A stretch of DNA of 6,117 nt, from NCBI GenBank assembly GCA_017459485.1, contig JAFUCW010000469.1:1-6117 (forward strand), written 5' to 3'. Every line of letters starts with the position of its first letter. Position 1 is the first letter of the stretch. Shown piece by piece: positions 1 through 4,518 of the stretch. Source of the stretch: Eggerthellaceae bacterium. GTDB taxonomy: Bacteria; Actinomycetota; Coriobacteriia; Coriobacteriales; Eggerthellaceae. The notes under the pieces are model-generated. The model saw nothing but the letters and a program-made list of their open reading frames with translations. It was not told where the DNA came from and made no database searches. Made by a program: the position numbers and the translations under genes.

Positions 1-327
1 AAAATCGCTATCTGCAGTCAATAACGGCCTTTCCTGCAAAAGCGCTGTTGCTGCGATGATAGCGTCTGATAGCTTGACCTTGTACGCCCGCCTAAGCTCA
101 ACCACTCGGTCTTTTACCATGTCGTCCAATGGCAGGATTATGCAGTCGTCCAACAGCTCTCGTATGCTCTTTTCCTCCTCAACCGAAATACCAGGATAAG
201 ACAGCAATTCCATTTCGCTAATGACTGAAACTCCGAAGCGCGAATCAAGAAACGGCTCCATGCAGCTGTCTCCTGATAGCAAATTGATTAGGGCATTGGT
301 GTCGGCGATATAGTCAGTTCCACTCAC
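1..327 (-). CDS. PIN-domain (VapC-type) toxin, 3' end cut by window edge
   Basis: Translating the minus strand from the GTG at 327-325 gives 109 uninterrupted residues up to position 1. The gene has no stop inside the window, so roughly the last 20 residues of a usual 125-135 aa PIN toxin are missing. The four acidic sites of a PIN ribonuclease are visible: D9 in ADTNALINLL, E38 in VISEMELL, D88 in KLSDAIIAATAL, and D106 in LLTADSDF. Family members are Mg-dependent RNases that cut tRNA or rRNA. The GTG start is chosen because AAAGG lies 8 nt upstream, and because the start overlaps the antitoxin stop by 14 nt, the usual translational coupling of a TA operon. No ATG in this frame competes. Family assignment is strong; the RNA target cannot be read from sequence. 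Confidence 0.88.
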   Translation of the reverse strand, partial: MSGTDYIADTNALINLLSGDSCMEPFLDSRFGVSVISEMELLSYPGISVEEEKSIRELLDDCIILPLDDMVKDRVVELRRAYKVKLSDAIIAATALLQERPLLTADSDF

Positions 328-523
328 TGCGCATGCCTTTCTGGACAGCCAGGCCGTCTTTCAATCCCTTAAGTGCCCCGAAATGCTTAGCGAGGTTGCC
401 ATGGGTTTCCGCTGTGCTTTTGCTGCCCTGGCGGAACAAAAGATAGTCGACGAAGCTCGACACTTCGTCCATGCACTCCTCGGGCAGAAGCTTCAACTGC
501 TTTTCAAGCGTTGCGTACGTCAT
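314..523 (-). CDS. DUF2281-like antitoxin of the PIN toxin
   Basis: This 69-residue protein lies directly upstream of the PIN toxin and overlaps it by 14 nt. The N-terminal half is a helical segment (TLEKQLKLLPEECMDEVSSFVDYLL, residues 5-29), the pattern of small DUF2281-type antitoxins. The C-terminal half holds HFGALKGL, resembling the G-x-L/A-KG toxin-binding stretch of that family. Its role would be to bind and silence the PIN toxin and probably to repress the operon. The start is firm: AGGAGGTG at 531-538 sits 7 nt before the ATG, a near-perfect Shine-Dalgarno. No classical DNA-binding fold is evident, so autoregulation is inferred from family habit only. The DUF2281 label rests on pattern recognition and could instead be a neighbouring short-antitoxin family. 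Confidence 0.75.
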   Translation of the reverse strand: MTYATLEKQLKLLPEECMDEVSSFVDYLLFRQGSKSTAETHGNLAKHFGALKGLKDGLAVQKGMRSEWN

Positions 524-536
524 CTTTGTTCACCTC

Positions 537-548
537 CTGTTATTACAG
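537..548. promoter_or_regulatory. small inverted repeat next to antitoxin RBS
   Basis: CTGT-TATT-ACAG is a perfect 4+4 inverted repeat touching the Shine-Dalgarno of the PIN antitoxin gene. It could be an autorepressor site, but its small size means chance is a real alternative. A TTGACA on the minus strand (592-587) would suit a -35 box for this operon, but no acceptable -10 lies 16-18 bp downstream, so the promoter is unresolved. Confidence 0.25.
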
Positions 549-593
549 AGTTTGCAGTCTTTTTCGTCTTGCATGCACCTATTCCCTGTCAAC

Positions 594-607
594 ACGCCCT
601 ACGGCGT
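594..607 (-). other. short hairpin at the end of the HEPN remnant
   Basis: ACGCC-CTAC-GGCGT forms a 5-bp stem with a 4-nt loop, starting within the TAA stop of the HEPN remnant. On the minus strand it is followed by GTTGAC rather than a T run. It is therefore at best a weak terminator between the MNT/HEPN locus and the PIN TA operon. Confidence 0.3.
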
Positions 608-1105
608 TAGTTGCCTTCTTCTACGTTGCGGGCAGCGAATTCGTCCTGCAGCGCCTTGAACAGCGGATAGTAGCTGTCTTTTGCGTGCCGCACGATCGAC
701 AACGCCACATCCTGGTTGTAGGCATGTGCGAAGTTGCTGCGCTTGCTCATACAGCACCTGGCCTTCCTGGTTGATGGAGGCCAGCAGGGCGGGTTGGACG
801 GGCCCGTCCAGGTCCACCACGTCGAAGCGCAGCAGGGTTCGCAGCTCGTCTTCGGCATCCAGGGCGAACAGCGTGGTGTTGCCGCCTTGGATGGCAAGGT
901 CGATGTCGCTCGTGCGGCGATGCGCGCCGCGGGCGCGCGAGCCATACAGCACCACTTTGCGCACGCCGTGGCGCTGTGCCAGCTGGGCGATTTCGTCGCG
1001 CAGGGCCGCAGGCAGGGGCTCTGTAGCGTCCGCCTGGGCGGTGGGTATGTATGCTTCGCTTACCTGCAATGTAGTGTGTACCGTTTCTTTACATGAGCAC
1101 GCCAA
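599..1105 (-). CDS. MNT-type nucleotidyltransferase (MntA-like antitoxin) with altered C-terminus
   Basis: The minimal nucleotidyltransferase core is intact. GSRARG is at residues 55-60 and SDID at 66-69 (metal-binding D67 and D69), with a later FDVVDLD at 94-100 supplying the third acid. The conserved end of the family, INQEGQVLYE, falls at residues 111-120 (about position 746). The remaining ~48 residues are Arg/Cys/Gln-rich and read out of frame through the HEPN remnant, so they are not native. Known MntA proteins transfer AMP to a tyrosine in the partner HEPN toxin's RX4HXY motif. The start is unclear. The frame opens at a TTG (1105) with no Shine-Dalgarno; another TTG is at 1069. An ATG at 1094-1092 is one base out of register with the following AAA GAA ACG, which suggests a lost start codon. 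The gene may therefore be poorly translated or a pseudogene. Confidence 0.65.
   Translation of the reverse strand: MACSCKETVHTTLQVSEAYIPTAQADATEPLPAALRDEIAQLAQRHGVRKVVLYGSRARGAHRRTSDIDLAIQGGNTTLFALDAEDELRTLLRFDVVDLDGPVQPALLASINQEGQVLYEQAQQLRTCLQPGCGVVDRAARKRQLLSAVQGAAGRIRCPQRRRRQLTP
607..750 (-). pseudogene. HEPN toxin remnant (C-terminal tail with RX4HXY)
   Basis: A 47-codon frame starts at an ATG overlapping the TATGAG of the MNT gene's conserved LYE end and stops at TAA (607-609). Its sequence matches the C-terminal end of HI0074-like HEPN proteins (nucleotidyltransferase substrate-binding family). R4-SNFA-H9-A-Y11 fits the RX4HXY active motif, followed by NQDVALSIV and the closing helix YYPLFKALQDEF. 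Normal members are about 120-140 aa, so some 80-90 residues carrying the first helices are gone. The simplest reading is an internal deletion joining the normal HEPN start, which overlaps the MNT end, to the motif-bearing tail. Without the helical bundle it is unlikely to be an active RNase, though a short peptide could still be made. Confidence 0.7.
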
Positions 1106-1131
1106 AAGAGACGCAAAAAATGCATCAGTTC

Positions 1132-1160
1132 ATTTTACAGCGCAGCATGGCTACCAACAA
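1132..1160 (-). promoter_or_regulatory. putative promoter of the MNT/HEPN locus
   Basis: On the minus strand, TTGTTG (1160-1155) and TAAAAT (1137-1132) are separated by exactly 17 bp. The -10 matches the consensus at 5 of 6 positions and the -35 at 3 of 6. The predicted transcript would begin near 1125, just ahead of the possible MNT starts. Confidence 0.4.
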
Positions 1161-1168
1161 GGGCCATT

Positions 1169-1198
1169 TGGCGAAAGGGCACCAGACCCCATTCGCCA
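1169..1198. repeat. inverted repeat in the divergent gap before the DUF454 gene
   Basis: TGGCGAA (1169-1175) pairs with TTCGCCA (1192-1198), and GGG (1177-1179) with CCC inside it, leaving a loop of about 7 nt. No T run follows on either strand, so it is not an intrinsic terminator. It may be a protein-binding site or an RNA hairpin. The rest of the 1106-1287 gap contains only the two divergent promoters. Confidence 0.4.
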
Positions 1199-1247
1199 TC
1201 GCCGCTCAACATCTCAGACAATAGTGGTCGAAGGAGAGCTTGCGCTC

Positions 1248-1256
1248 TGGTATAGT
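1248..1256 (+). promoter_or_regulatory. extended -10 promoter of the DUF454 gene
   Basis: TGGTATAGT is an extended -10 element (TG-n-TATAGT, 5 of 6 to the consensus). No recognisable -35 is present upstream, as is typical when the extended TG is used. Transcription would start near 1263, giving a 5' leader of about 25 nt that contains the GGAGGAG ribosome site. Confidence 0.5.
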
Positions 1257-1287
1257 TGCTACTTCGACAATTGCGGCGGAGGAGACC

Positions 1288-1689
1288 ATGAAGTACGTTA
1301 ACGCAGGACTGGGGCTTTTGTTTTTCGGGCTGGGGGCGCTGGGGGCCTTTTTGCCGGTGCTACCCACTACCCCGTTTCTTCTGCTGGCGTCGTTCTTCTT
1401 CCTGCGCAGTTCGCAGCGGCTTAACGACTGGTTCCGCTCCACCGGGCTGTTCAAGCGCTACCTGGCCAACTACATGGACAACCGGCGCATGACCCTGCGC
1501 GGCAAGATCCTCACGGCCGCGCCAGGCATAATCGTGATGAGCATTGTTGCCATCGTGTTCGACAATTGGATTGTGCGCGCGGCCATGATTGCGTTGATCG
1601 TTGCCGAGATTGCCTACTTCGCTTTCCGCATCGAAACCGTCAGCACCGAAGACGCTCATGCCTATTCCGCCACGCTGATGGAGGAGTAG
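1288..1689 (+). CDS. DUF454 (YbaN-like) small inner-membrane protein
   Basis: This 133-residue protein has the DUF454 hallmark FLPVLPTTPFLLLA at residues 21-34, just after a glycine-rich first membrane segment (residues 6-24). The hydrophobic FFFL stretch and the amphipathic RSSQRLNDWF follow, and two further membrane segments lie at about 77-92 and 94-114. The length matches YbaN-type proteins. The family's biochemical role is unknown; it is a cytoplasmic-membrane protein, and no enzyme residues are evident. The ATG at 1288 is chosen over an upstream in-frame TTG because GGAGGAG lies at 1278-1284 and because the upstream extension would start before the promoter's -10. It stands alone, divergent from the MNT locus, with its own promoter, and is followed by the TTGACG repeats. 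It does not look like part of the flanking TA loci. Confidence 0.85.
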   Translation: MKYVNAGLGLLFFGLGALGAFLPVLPTTPFLLLASFFFLRSSQRLNDWFRSTGLFKRYLANYMDNRRMTLRGKILTAAPGIIVMSIVAIVFDNWIVRAAMIALIVAEIAYFAFRIETVSTEDAHAYSATLMEE

Positions 1690-1706
1690 GGGGCATTTGG
1701 CGCTGT

Positions 1707-1722
1707 TTGACGTAAGCTGACG
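1707..1722 (+). repeat. TTGACG tandem pair, copy A
   Basis: TTGACG (1707-1712) and CTGACG (1717-1722) are separated start to start by 10 bp, in the gap just after the DUF454 stop. The pair belongs to the same set as the repeats at 1782-1821 and 2645-2660. Confidence 0.6.
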
Positions 1723-1781
1723 CAGGTTCGCAGCCTCCCGTTTCTTCAGCGCGTGTGCCACCCCTCCGCCCCCTGCCGCAC

Positions 1782-1821
1782 TTGACGTACTTTGGGCAAG
1801 AACGACGTAACTTGACGAACG
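1782..1821 (+). repeat. four 10-bp phased TTGACG-type units upstream of the TA operon
   Basis: Units begin at 1782 (TTGACGTACT), 1792 (TTGGGCAAGA, degenerate), 1802 (ACGACGTAAC) and 1812 (TTGACGAACG). The 10-bp step puts all of them on one face of the helix, directly upstream of the extended -10 of the AbrB/RelE TA operon. This suits a cooperatively bound regulator, possibly the antitoxin itself or a tandem-binding response regulator. The regulator identity is inference. Confidence 0.6.
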
Positions 1822-1836
1822 CTTTTCGGTGATCTG

Positions 1837-1845
1837 TGCTATTCT
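1837..1845 (+). promoter_or_regulatory. extended -10 promoter of the AbrB/RelE TA operon
   Basis: TGCTATTCT is a TG-n-TATTCT extended -10. The nearest good -35-like TTGACG (1812-1817) is 22 bp away, too far to act as a classical -35, so the extended -10 would carry recognition. The predicted start is about 1852, within the CCAAGC triplet. Confidence 0.45.
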
Positions 1846-1850
1846 ATTTA

Positions 1851-1871
1851 CCAAGCGCCAAGCACCAAGCA
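1851..1871 (+). repeat. three tandem 7-bp repeats at the TA transcription start
   Basis: CCAAGCG, CCAAGCA and CCAAGCA follow one another without gaps at 1851, 1858 and 1865. They lie between the -10 and the Shine-Dalgarno of the antitoxin gene, where a bound repressor would block RNA polymerase. An autoregulatory operator is plausible but unproven. Confidence 0.55.
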
Positions 1872-1891
1872 ACTATAGCAAAGGAGTACGT

Positions 1892-2284
1892 ATGGCACCG
1901 ATGACGGCACCCATCCCCGCTGAAGAGCTAGACGAACCGAAGCGGATCAAGATTTCGTCCAAGCGGCAGATCACCATTCCCGCAACCACCTATGAGAAGT
2001 ACGGCTTCGCGGAATATGCCTACCTGGAGGAAACCGAAGAAGGGCTGTTCATCTCTCCGCTGAATCTTGCAAGCGAAGACGAAGAGCTAACCGAACAACT
2101 ACTGCGCTACCTCATAGACAAAGGTTACGAAGGCGAAGGCTTGATTGCGAGATACAAGGAGATCAAGCCTATGTTCTTCAGCATCCATAAGGCAGTCAAG
2201 CGGTCGGAGGAGGACATCGCGGCGGGACGCGTGCGGCCGGCAAAAGAGGTTCAGGAAGAGCTGCGGATGCAATATGGCCTCTGA
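1892..2284 (+). CDS. AbrB/MazE-fold antitoxin of the RelE-like toxin
   Basis: This is a 130-residue protein. Residues 17-57 form a swapped-hairpin AbrB-type DNA-binding domain: KRIKISSKRQITIPATTYEKYGF, then YLEETEEGLFISPL, matching the usual 'SskgQitIPk..rek.g' pattern. Residues 58-130 are acidic and helical and probably wrap the toxin encoded next. The role would be neutralising the RelE-like toxin and repressing the shared promoter. The start at 1892 is supported by AAAGGAG (1880-1886) 5 nt upstream; longer in-frame extensions begin before the likely promoter. The gene overlaps the toxin by 11 nt. Pairing an AbrB-fold DNA-binding domain with a RelE/ParE toxin is less usual than RelB/RHH or HTH partners, and the C-terminal part is longer than in MazE-size antitoxins. 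Confidence 0.8.
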   Translation: MAPMTAPIPAEELDEPKRIKISSKRQITIPATTYEKYGFAEYAYLEETEEGLFISPLNLASEDEELTEQLLRYLIDKGYEGEGLIARYKEIKPMFFSIHKAVKRSEEDIAAGRVRPAKEVQEELRMQYGL

Positions 2285-2579
2285 GGTCACCTTCACGAAC
2301 AGATTTGAACTGGAGTACAGGGCAATTCTTGTCTACCTCGTCGACTTGGCGGATGTCCCGTCGGCCGCTGGAAAACTCATGGACTCCATCGACAACCTGA
2401 TTGACCTTCTTTCTTCAACTCCCGAGATCAAAGCCATATCCAAGAAACCGGCGCTTGAGGCGCTCGGTTTGCGCGAATACCTGGTCCGCAGCTACGTTGT
2501 GCTCTACCGGATAGAGGGCAGCACGGTTTTCCTCGAGCACATCTTCCACTCCAAGCAGAATTACGAAGCCTACGTGTAA
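2274..2579 (+). CDS. RelE/ParE-family toxin
   Basis: This is a 101-residue protein with the RelE/ParE outline. Two N-terminal helices are seen (residues 9-47, with RFELEYRAILVYLVDLAD). The four-stranded sheet ends in LREYLVRSYVVLYRIEGSTVFLEHIFHSKQNYEAY (66-100). R67, R72, R79, H92 and the final 'HSKQNYE' resemble the conserved basic and aromatic positions of plasmid-stabilisation-type toxins. Such toxins cut ribosome-bound mRNA (RelE) or poison gyrase (ParE); the sequence alone does not decide which. The ATG at 2274 lies inside the last codons of the antitoxin gene, an 11-nt overlap. Only a weak GGAAGAG site is upstream, so translation is probably coupled. The frame is open further upstream, but that part is a shadow of the antitoxin gene. 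Confidence 0.85.
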   Translation: MASEVTFTNRFELEYRAILVYLVDLADVPSAAGKLMDSIDNLIDLLSSTPEIKAISKKPALEALGLREYLVRSYVVLYRIEGSTVFLEHIFHSKQNYEAYV

Positions 2580-2602
2580 CAGACTTTGGGTTGGATTATG
2601 GT

Positions 2603-2624
2603 GCAGTGCGCTCGACTGCCTTTT
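2603..2624 (+). terminator. weak intrinsic terminator after the RelE-like toxin
   Basis: GCAGT (2603-2607) pairs with ACTGC (2615-2619) over a 7-nt loop, followed by CTTTT. It lies 24 bp after the toxin stop. The stem is only 5 bp, so termination may be partial. Confidence 0.4.
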
Positions 2625-2644
2625 GGGCTTTGCGGCAGCATCAT

Positions 2645-2664
2645 TTGACGTTAATTGACGTAAG
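2645..2664 (+). repeat. TTGACG tandem pair, copy C
   Basis: TTGACGTTAA (2645-2654) and TTGACGTAAG (2655-2664) are adjacent 10-bp units in the convergent gap between the RelE-like toxin and the HerA-like ATPase. This is the best-preserved pair in the window. It sits behind two genes, not in front of one, which argues against a simple promoter operator. Confidence 0.6.
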
Positions 2665-2682
2665 CACTGCCTTTCACGAATT

Positions 2683-2709
2683 AAAAACAAGAACGTCGGA
2701 CTTCGTTCT
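2683..2709 (-). terminator. intrinsic terminator, second after the HerA-like gene
   Basis: On the minus strand AGAACG (2709-2704), an 8-nt loop and CGTTCT (2695-2690) are followed by TGTTTTT, a classical stem plus T run. Flanking GAATTA (2678-2683) and TAATTC (2709-2714) extend the symmetry. It lies about 65 bp past the HerA-like stop and would also stop leftward read-through into the TA locus. Confidence 0.55.
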
Positions 2710-2729
2710 AATTCATGTATTTGGCTTAC

Positions 2730-2756
2730 AAAAGGCCCCGACTTCTCCGTCGCGCC
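2730..2756 (-). terminator. intrinsic terminator, first after the HerA-like gene
   Basis: On the minus strand GGC-G-CGAC, a 6-nt loop GGAGAA, and GTCG-GG-GCC form a stem with one small internal loop, followed by TTTT. It begins 18 bp after the stop of the HerA-like gene, the usual position for its own terminator. Confidence 0.55.
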
Positions 2757-2773
2757 GCTGAAAGATTGGCGCT

Positions 2774-4447
2774 TTACCGCTTGCGGCCGCCGAGGATGTT
2801 GCGGGCGATTTGGTTGAGGATGGTGCGACCCACCTGGTTGATGGTCTTGACCGTTTCGTCGTGCTGCTTCTGGCGAGCCCTCTCTTCGGCGACGCGCTGG
2901 CGCTCCGCCTCCTTTTCGGCAGCACGTGCGGCACGTTCGGCAGCTTTTTCGGCTTCGCGCGCAAGCTTTTCCTCTTCCTTGGCCTTCTGCTTCTCCATTT
3001 CGGCAATCTGGGCTTCCAGCTCTTTGATGCGCGCGTTTTCTTCTTCCTGCTTGGCGGCTTCCTGCGCTTCTTCGATCAGCTTCTCGTAGGCCGAAATGCT
3101 GTCCACTGCTTCGCCGTACTTGGCAACCAGGCTGGTGGAGTTCGCGATCGAAGCATCAATGAGTGCTTCGTCGGGTGCGGCCATCAGGCATTGCGGCGGC
3201 AGGATCTTGGCCTGCTGCACCATGGTAGGCACGCCTTCGTCGTCCAGGAAGCTGACCAGCGCCTCGCCTGTGCCCAGCTCGGTAATGACGTCTTCGGTCT
3301 TAAACGCTGGGTTTTCCCTGACGCTGGCGGCGGCGGCCTTCACGGCCTTCTGTTCGGCGGGCGTGTAGGCGCGCAGGGCATGCTGCACCTTGTTCGAAAG
3401 CTGCGCGAGCACTTCGTTGGGAATGTCGGAAGGGCTTTGGCTGCAGAAGTATACGCCCACGCCCTTGGAGCGCACCAACTTGACCACTTGCACAATCTTA
3501 TCTAACAGCTCGCTTGGCATGTTGTTGAACAGCAGGTGTGCCTCGTCGAACACGAACACGAACTTGGGCTTTTCCAGGTCACCCACCTCGGGCAACGTTT
3601 CGAACAGCTCAGAGAGCATCCACAACAGGAACATGGCATAAAGCTGAGGCTGGTTGATAAGCCTCGTAGCGTTGAGGATGTTCACATAACCTTGGCCGCT
3701 TGAGTCGCACGCGAACCAGTCGTTCAGGTCCAACTCTGGCTCGCCGAAGAACTCGGTGCCGCCTTGGTCTTCCACGGCAATCAGCGAACGCAGGATGGAC
3801 GCCACGGATTGCTTCGCCACGTTGCCGTAGTCCATCTTGAATTCGTCGGCATGGTCGGCCACATAAGTAAGCATGGAGCGCAAATCCTTCAGGTCGATCA
3901 GCTCTAGCTGGCGGTCGTCGGCAATACGGAAGACAATATTGAGCACGCCTTCCTGCGTGTCGGTCAGGTCGAGCAGGCGCGCGAGCATGACCGGCCCCAT
4001 GTCGGAGACCTTCACACGCACGGGAATGCCCTTGCCAGGAGCGCCTGCCATGTTCCAGAACCGACAAGGGCAGCCCTGCAGCCAGGTTTGGGCGTACTCC
4101 TTAAGCGGCGCCCACTCCTCCGCCGGCATGGTGTCGTAGTCCTTGCCTTCATAGCCTTCCACGATGCCGAACTTGCCCAGGCGCTTCTGGATGTTTTCGG
4201 AGTTTTCACCCGCTTGGGCCATGCCGCCCACATCGCCCTTCACGTCCGCCATGAACACGGGCACTCCCGCCTGCGAAAACGCCTCAATCATTACCTTGAT
4301 GGTGACGGTCTTGCCCGTGCCCGATGCGCCGGTGATAAGACCGTGGCGGTTCGCTTGGTTCAGCAGGAGATGACATTTGTCCTGGTAGCCGTTGGCCGAC
4401 GCCATCCAAATGCTGACAGGAGTGTTGTTTGCGTTTCGAACGAGCAT
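2774..4447 (-). CDS. HerA-like ATPase, DUF853 (YjgR-like)
   Basis: This 557-residue protein is an ATPase of the HerA/FtsK superfamily. Walker A is GASGTGKT at residues 40-47, and LITG precedes it as usual in DUF853. Walker B is KFVFVFDEAH at 295-304 (D301, E302). A motif-III-like strand GVYFCSQSPSDIP is at 331-343. Residues ~455-530 are a long Glu/Lys/Ala/Arg-rich coiled coil, and the end TINQVGRTILNQIARNILGG is the conserved C-terminal element of the family. Length is slightly above E. coli YjgR (about 500), because of the coiled coil. Members are predicted hexameric, cytoplasmic, possibly DNA-translocating; the cellular role is not established. The ATG at 4447 is chosen because AAAGGA lies just upstream. 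An upstream in-frame TTG at 4483 overlaps the -10 box and is rejected. It follows a yacP-like gene by 71 bp but has its own promoter. Confidence 0.9.
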   Translation of the reverse strand: MLVRNANNTPVSIWMASANGYQDKCHLLLNQANRHGLITGASGTGKTVTIKVMIEAFSQAGVPVFMADVKGDVGGMAQAGENSENIQKRLGKFGIVEGYEGKDYDTMPAEEWAPLKEYAQTWLQGCPCRFWNMAGAPGKGIPVRVKVSDMGPVMLARLLDLTDTQEGVLNIVFRIADDRQLELIDLKDLRSMLTYVADHADEFKMDYGNVAKQSVASILRSLIAVEDQGGTEFFGEPELDLNDWFACDSSGQGYVNILNATRLINQPQLYAMFLLWMLSELFETLPEVGDLEKPKFVFVFDEAHLLFNNMPSELLDKIVQVVKLVRSKGVGVYFCSQSPSDIPNEVLAQLSNKVQHALRAYTPAEQKAVKAAAASVRENPAFKTEDVITELGTGEALVSFLDDEGVPTMVQQAKILPPQCLMAAPDEALIDASIANSTSLVAKYGEAVDSISAYEKLIEEAQEAAKQEEENARIKELEAQIAEMEKQKAKEEEKLAREAEKAAERAARAAEKEAERQRVAEERARQKQHDETVKTINQVGRTILNQIARNILGGRKR

Positions 4448-4461
4448 GGGAATCCTTTCCC
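4448..4461 (-). promoter_or_regulatory. hairpin presenting the Shine-Dalgarno of the HerA-like gene
   Basis: Immediately before the ATG, the minus strand reads GGGAA-AGGA-TTCCC: a perfect 5-bp stem whose 4-nt loop is the Shine-Dalgarno core. The stem abuts the start codon. It may tune translation initiation. Confidence 0.4.
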
Positions 4462-4482
4462 GCGAAGTATTGGTCCAGAGCA

Positions 4483-4488
4483 ATTATA
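4483..4488 (-). promoter_or_regulatory. consensus -10 of the HerA-like gene
   Basis: A perfect TATAAT lies on the minus strand in the 71-bp gap after the yacP-like gene. Transcription would start near 4476, giving a leader of about 29 nt. No good -35 is found at 16-18 bp (GCCACA, CGCCAC), so strength is uncertain. Confidence 0.45.
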
Positions 4489-4518
4489 ACGGGGATAGGC
4501 GTTTTGTGGCGGTAGCCC

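Noticed and set aside
541..592. TTGACA on the minus strand as the -35 of the PIN TA operon
   Set aside because: The hexamers 16-18 bp downstream (around AGACGA) do not resemble a -10. The nearest TGTAAT is about 39 bp away and would start the RNA inside the Shine-Dalgarno.
1240..1287. N-terminal extension of the DUF454 protein from a TTG
   Set aside because: It would begin upstream of the extended -10 and lacks a ribosome site, whereas GGAGGAG directly precedes the ATG at 1288.
681..1301. Plus-strand frame opposite the MNT gene
   Set aside because: The opposite strand carries clear GSRARG and SDID nucleotidyltransferase motifs. The plus-strand product shows no recognisable domain.
1851..1871. 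CCAAGC triplet as a minimal CRISPR or iteron origin
   Set aside because: The units are gapless 7-mers without spacers, and there is no replication or Cas gene nearby.
1690..2700. TA pair with flanking TTGACG repeats as an insertion sequence or transposon
   Set aside because: No transposase, no terminal inverted repeats and no clear target-site duplication were found. The direct repeats alone do not establish a mobile element.
2810..3505. Long plus-strand reading frame (231 codons) opposite the HerA-like gene
   Set aside because: It mirrors the ATPase coding sequence, has no ribosome site, and its Leu/Phe/Gly-rich product is what an antisense of Lys/Glu/Ala-rich codons gives.
3609..4067. Second minus-strand frame within the HerA-like gene
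   Set aside because: It is an alternate frame of the same ATPase codons, and the ATPase frame is continuous with no frameshift needed.
4448..4483. N-terminal extension of the HerA-like ATPase from a TTG
   Set aside because: The codon overlaps the TATAAT -10 box, so it would not be on the predicted mRNA.
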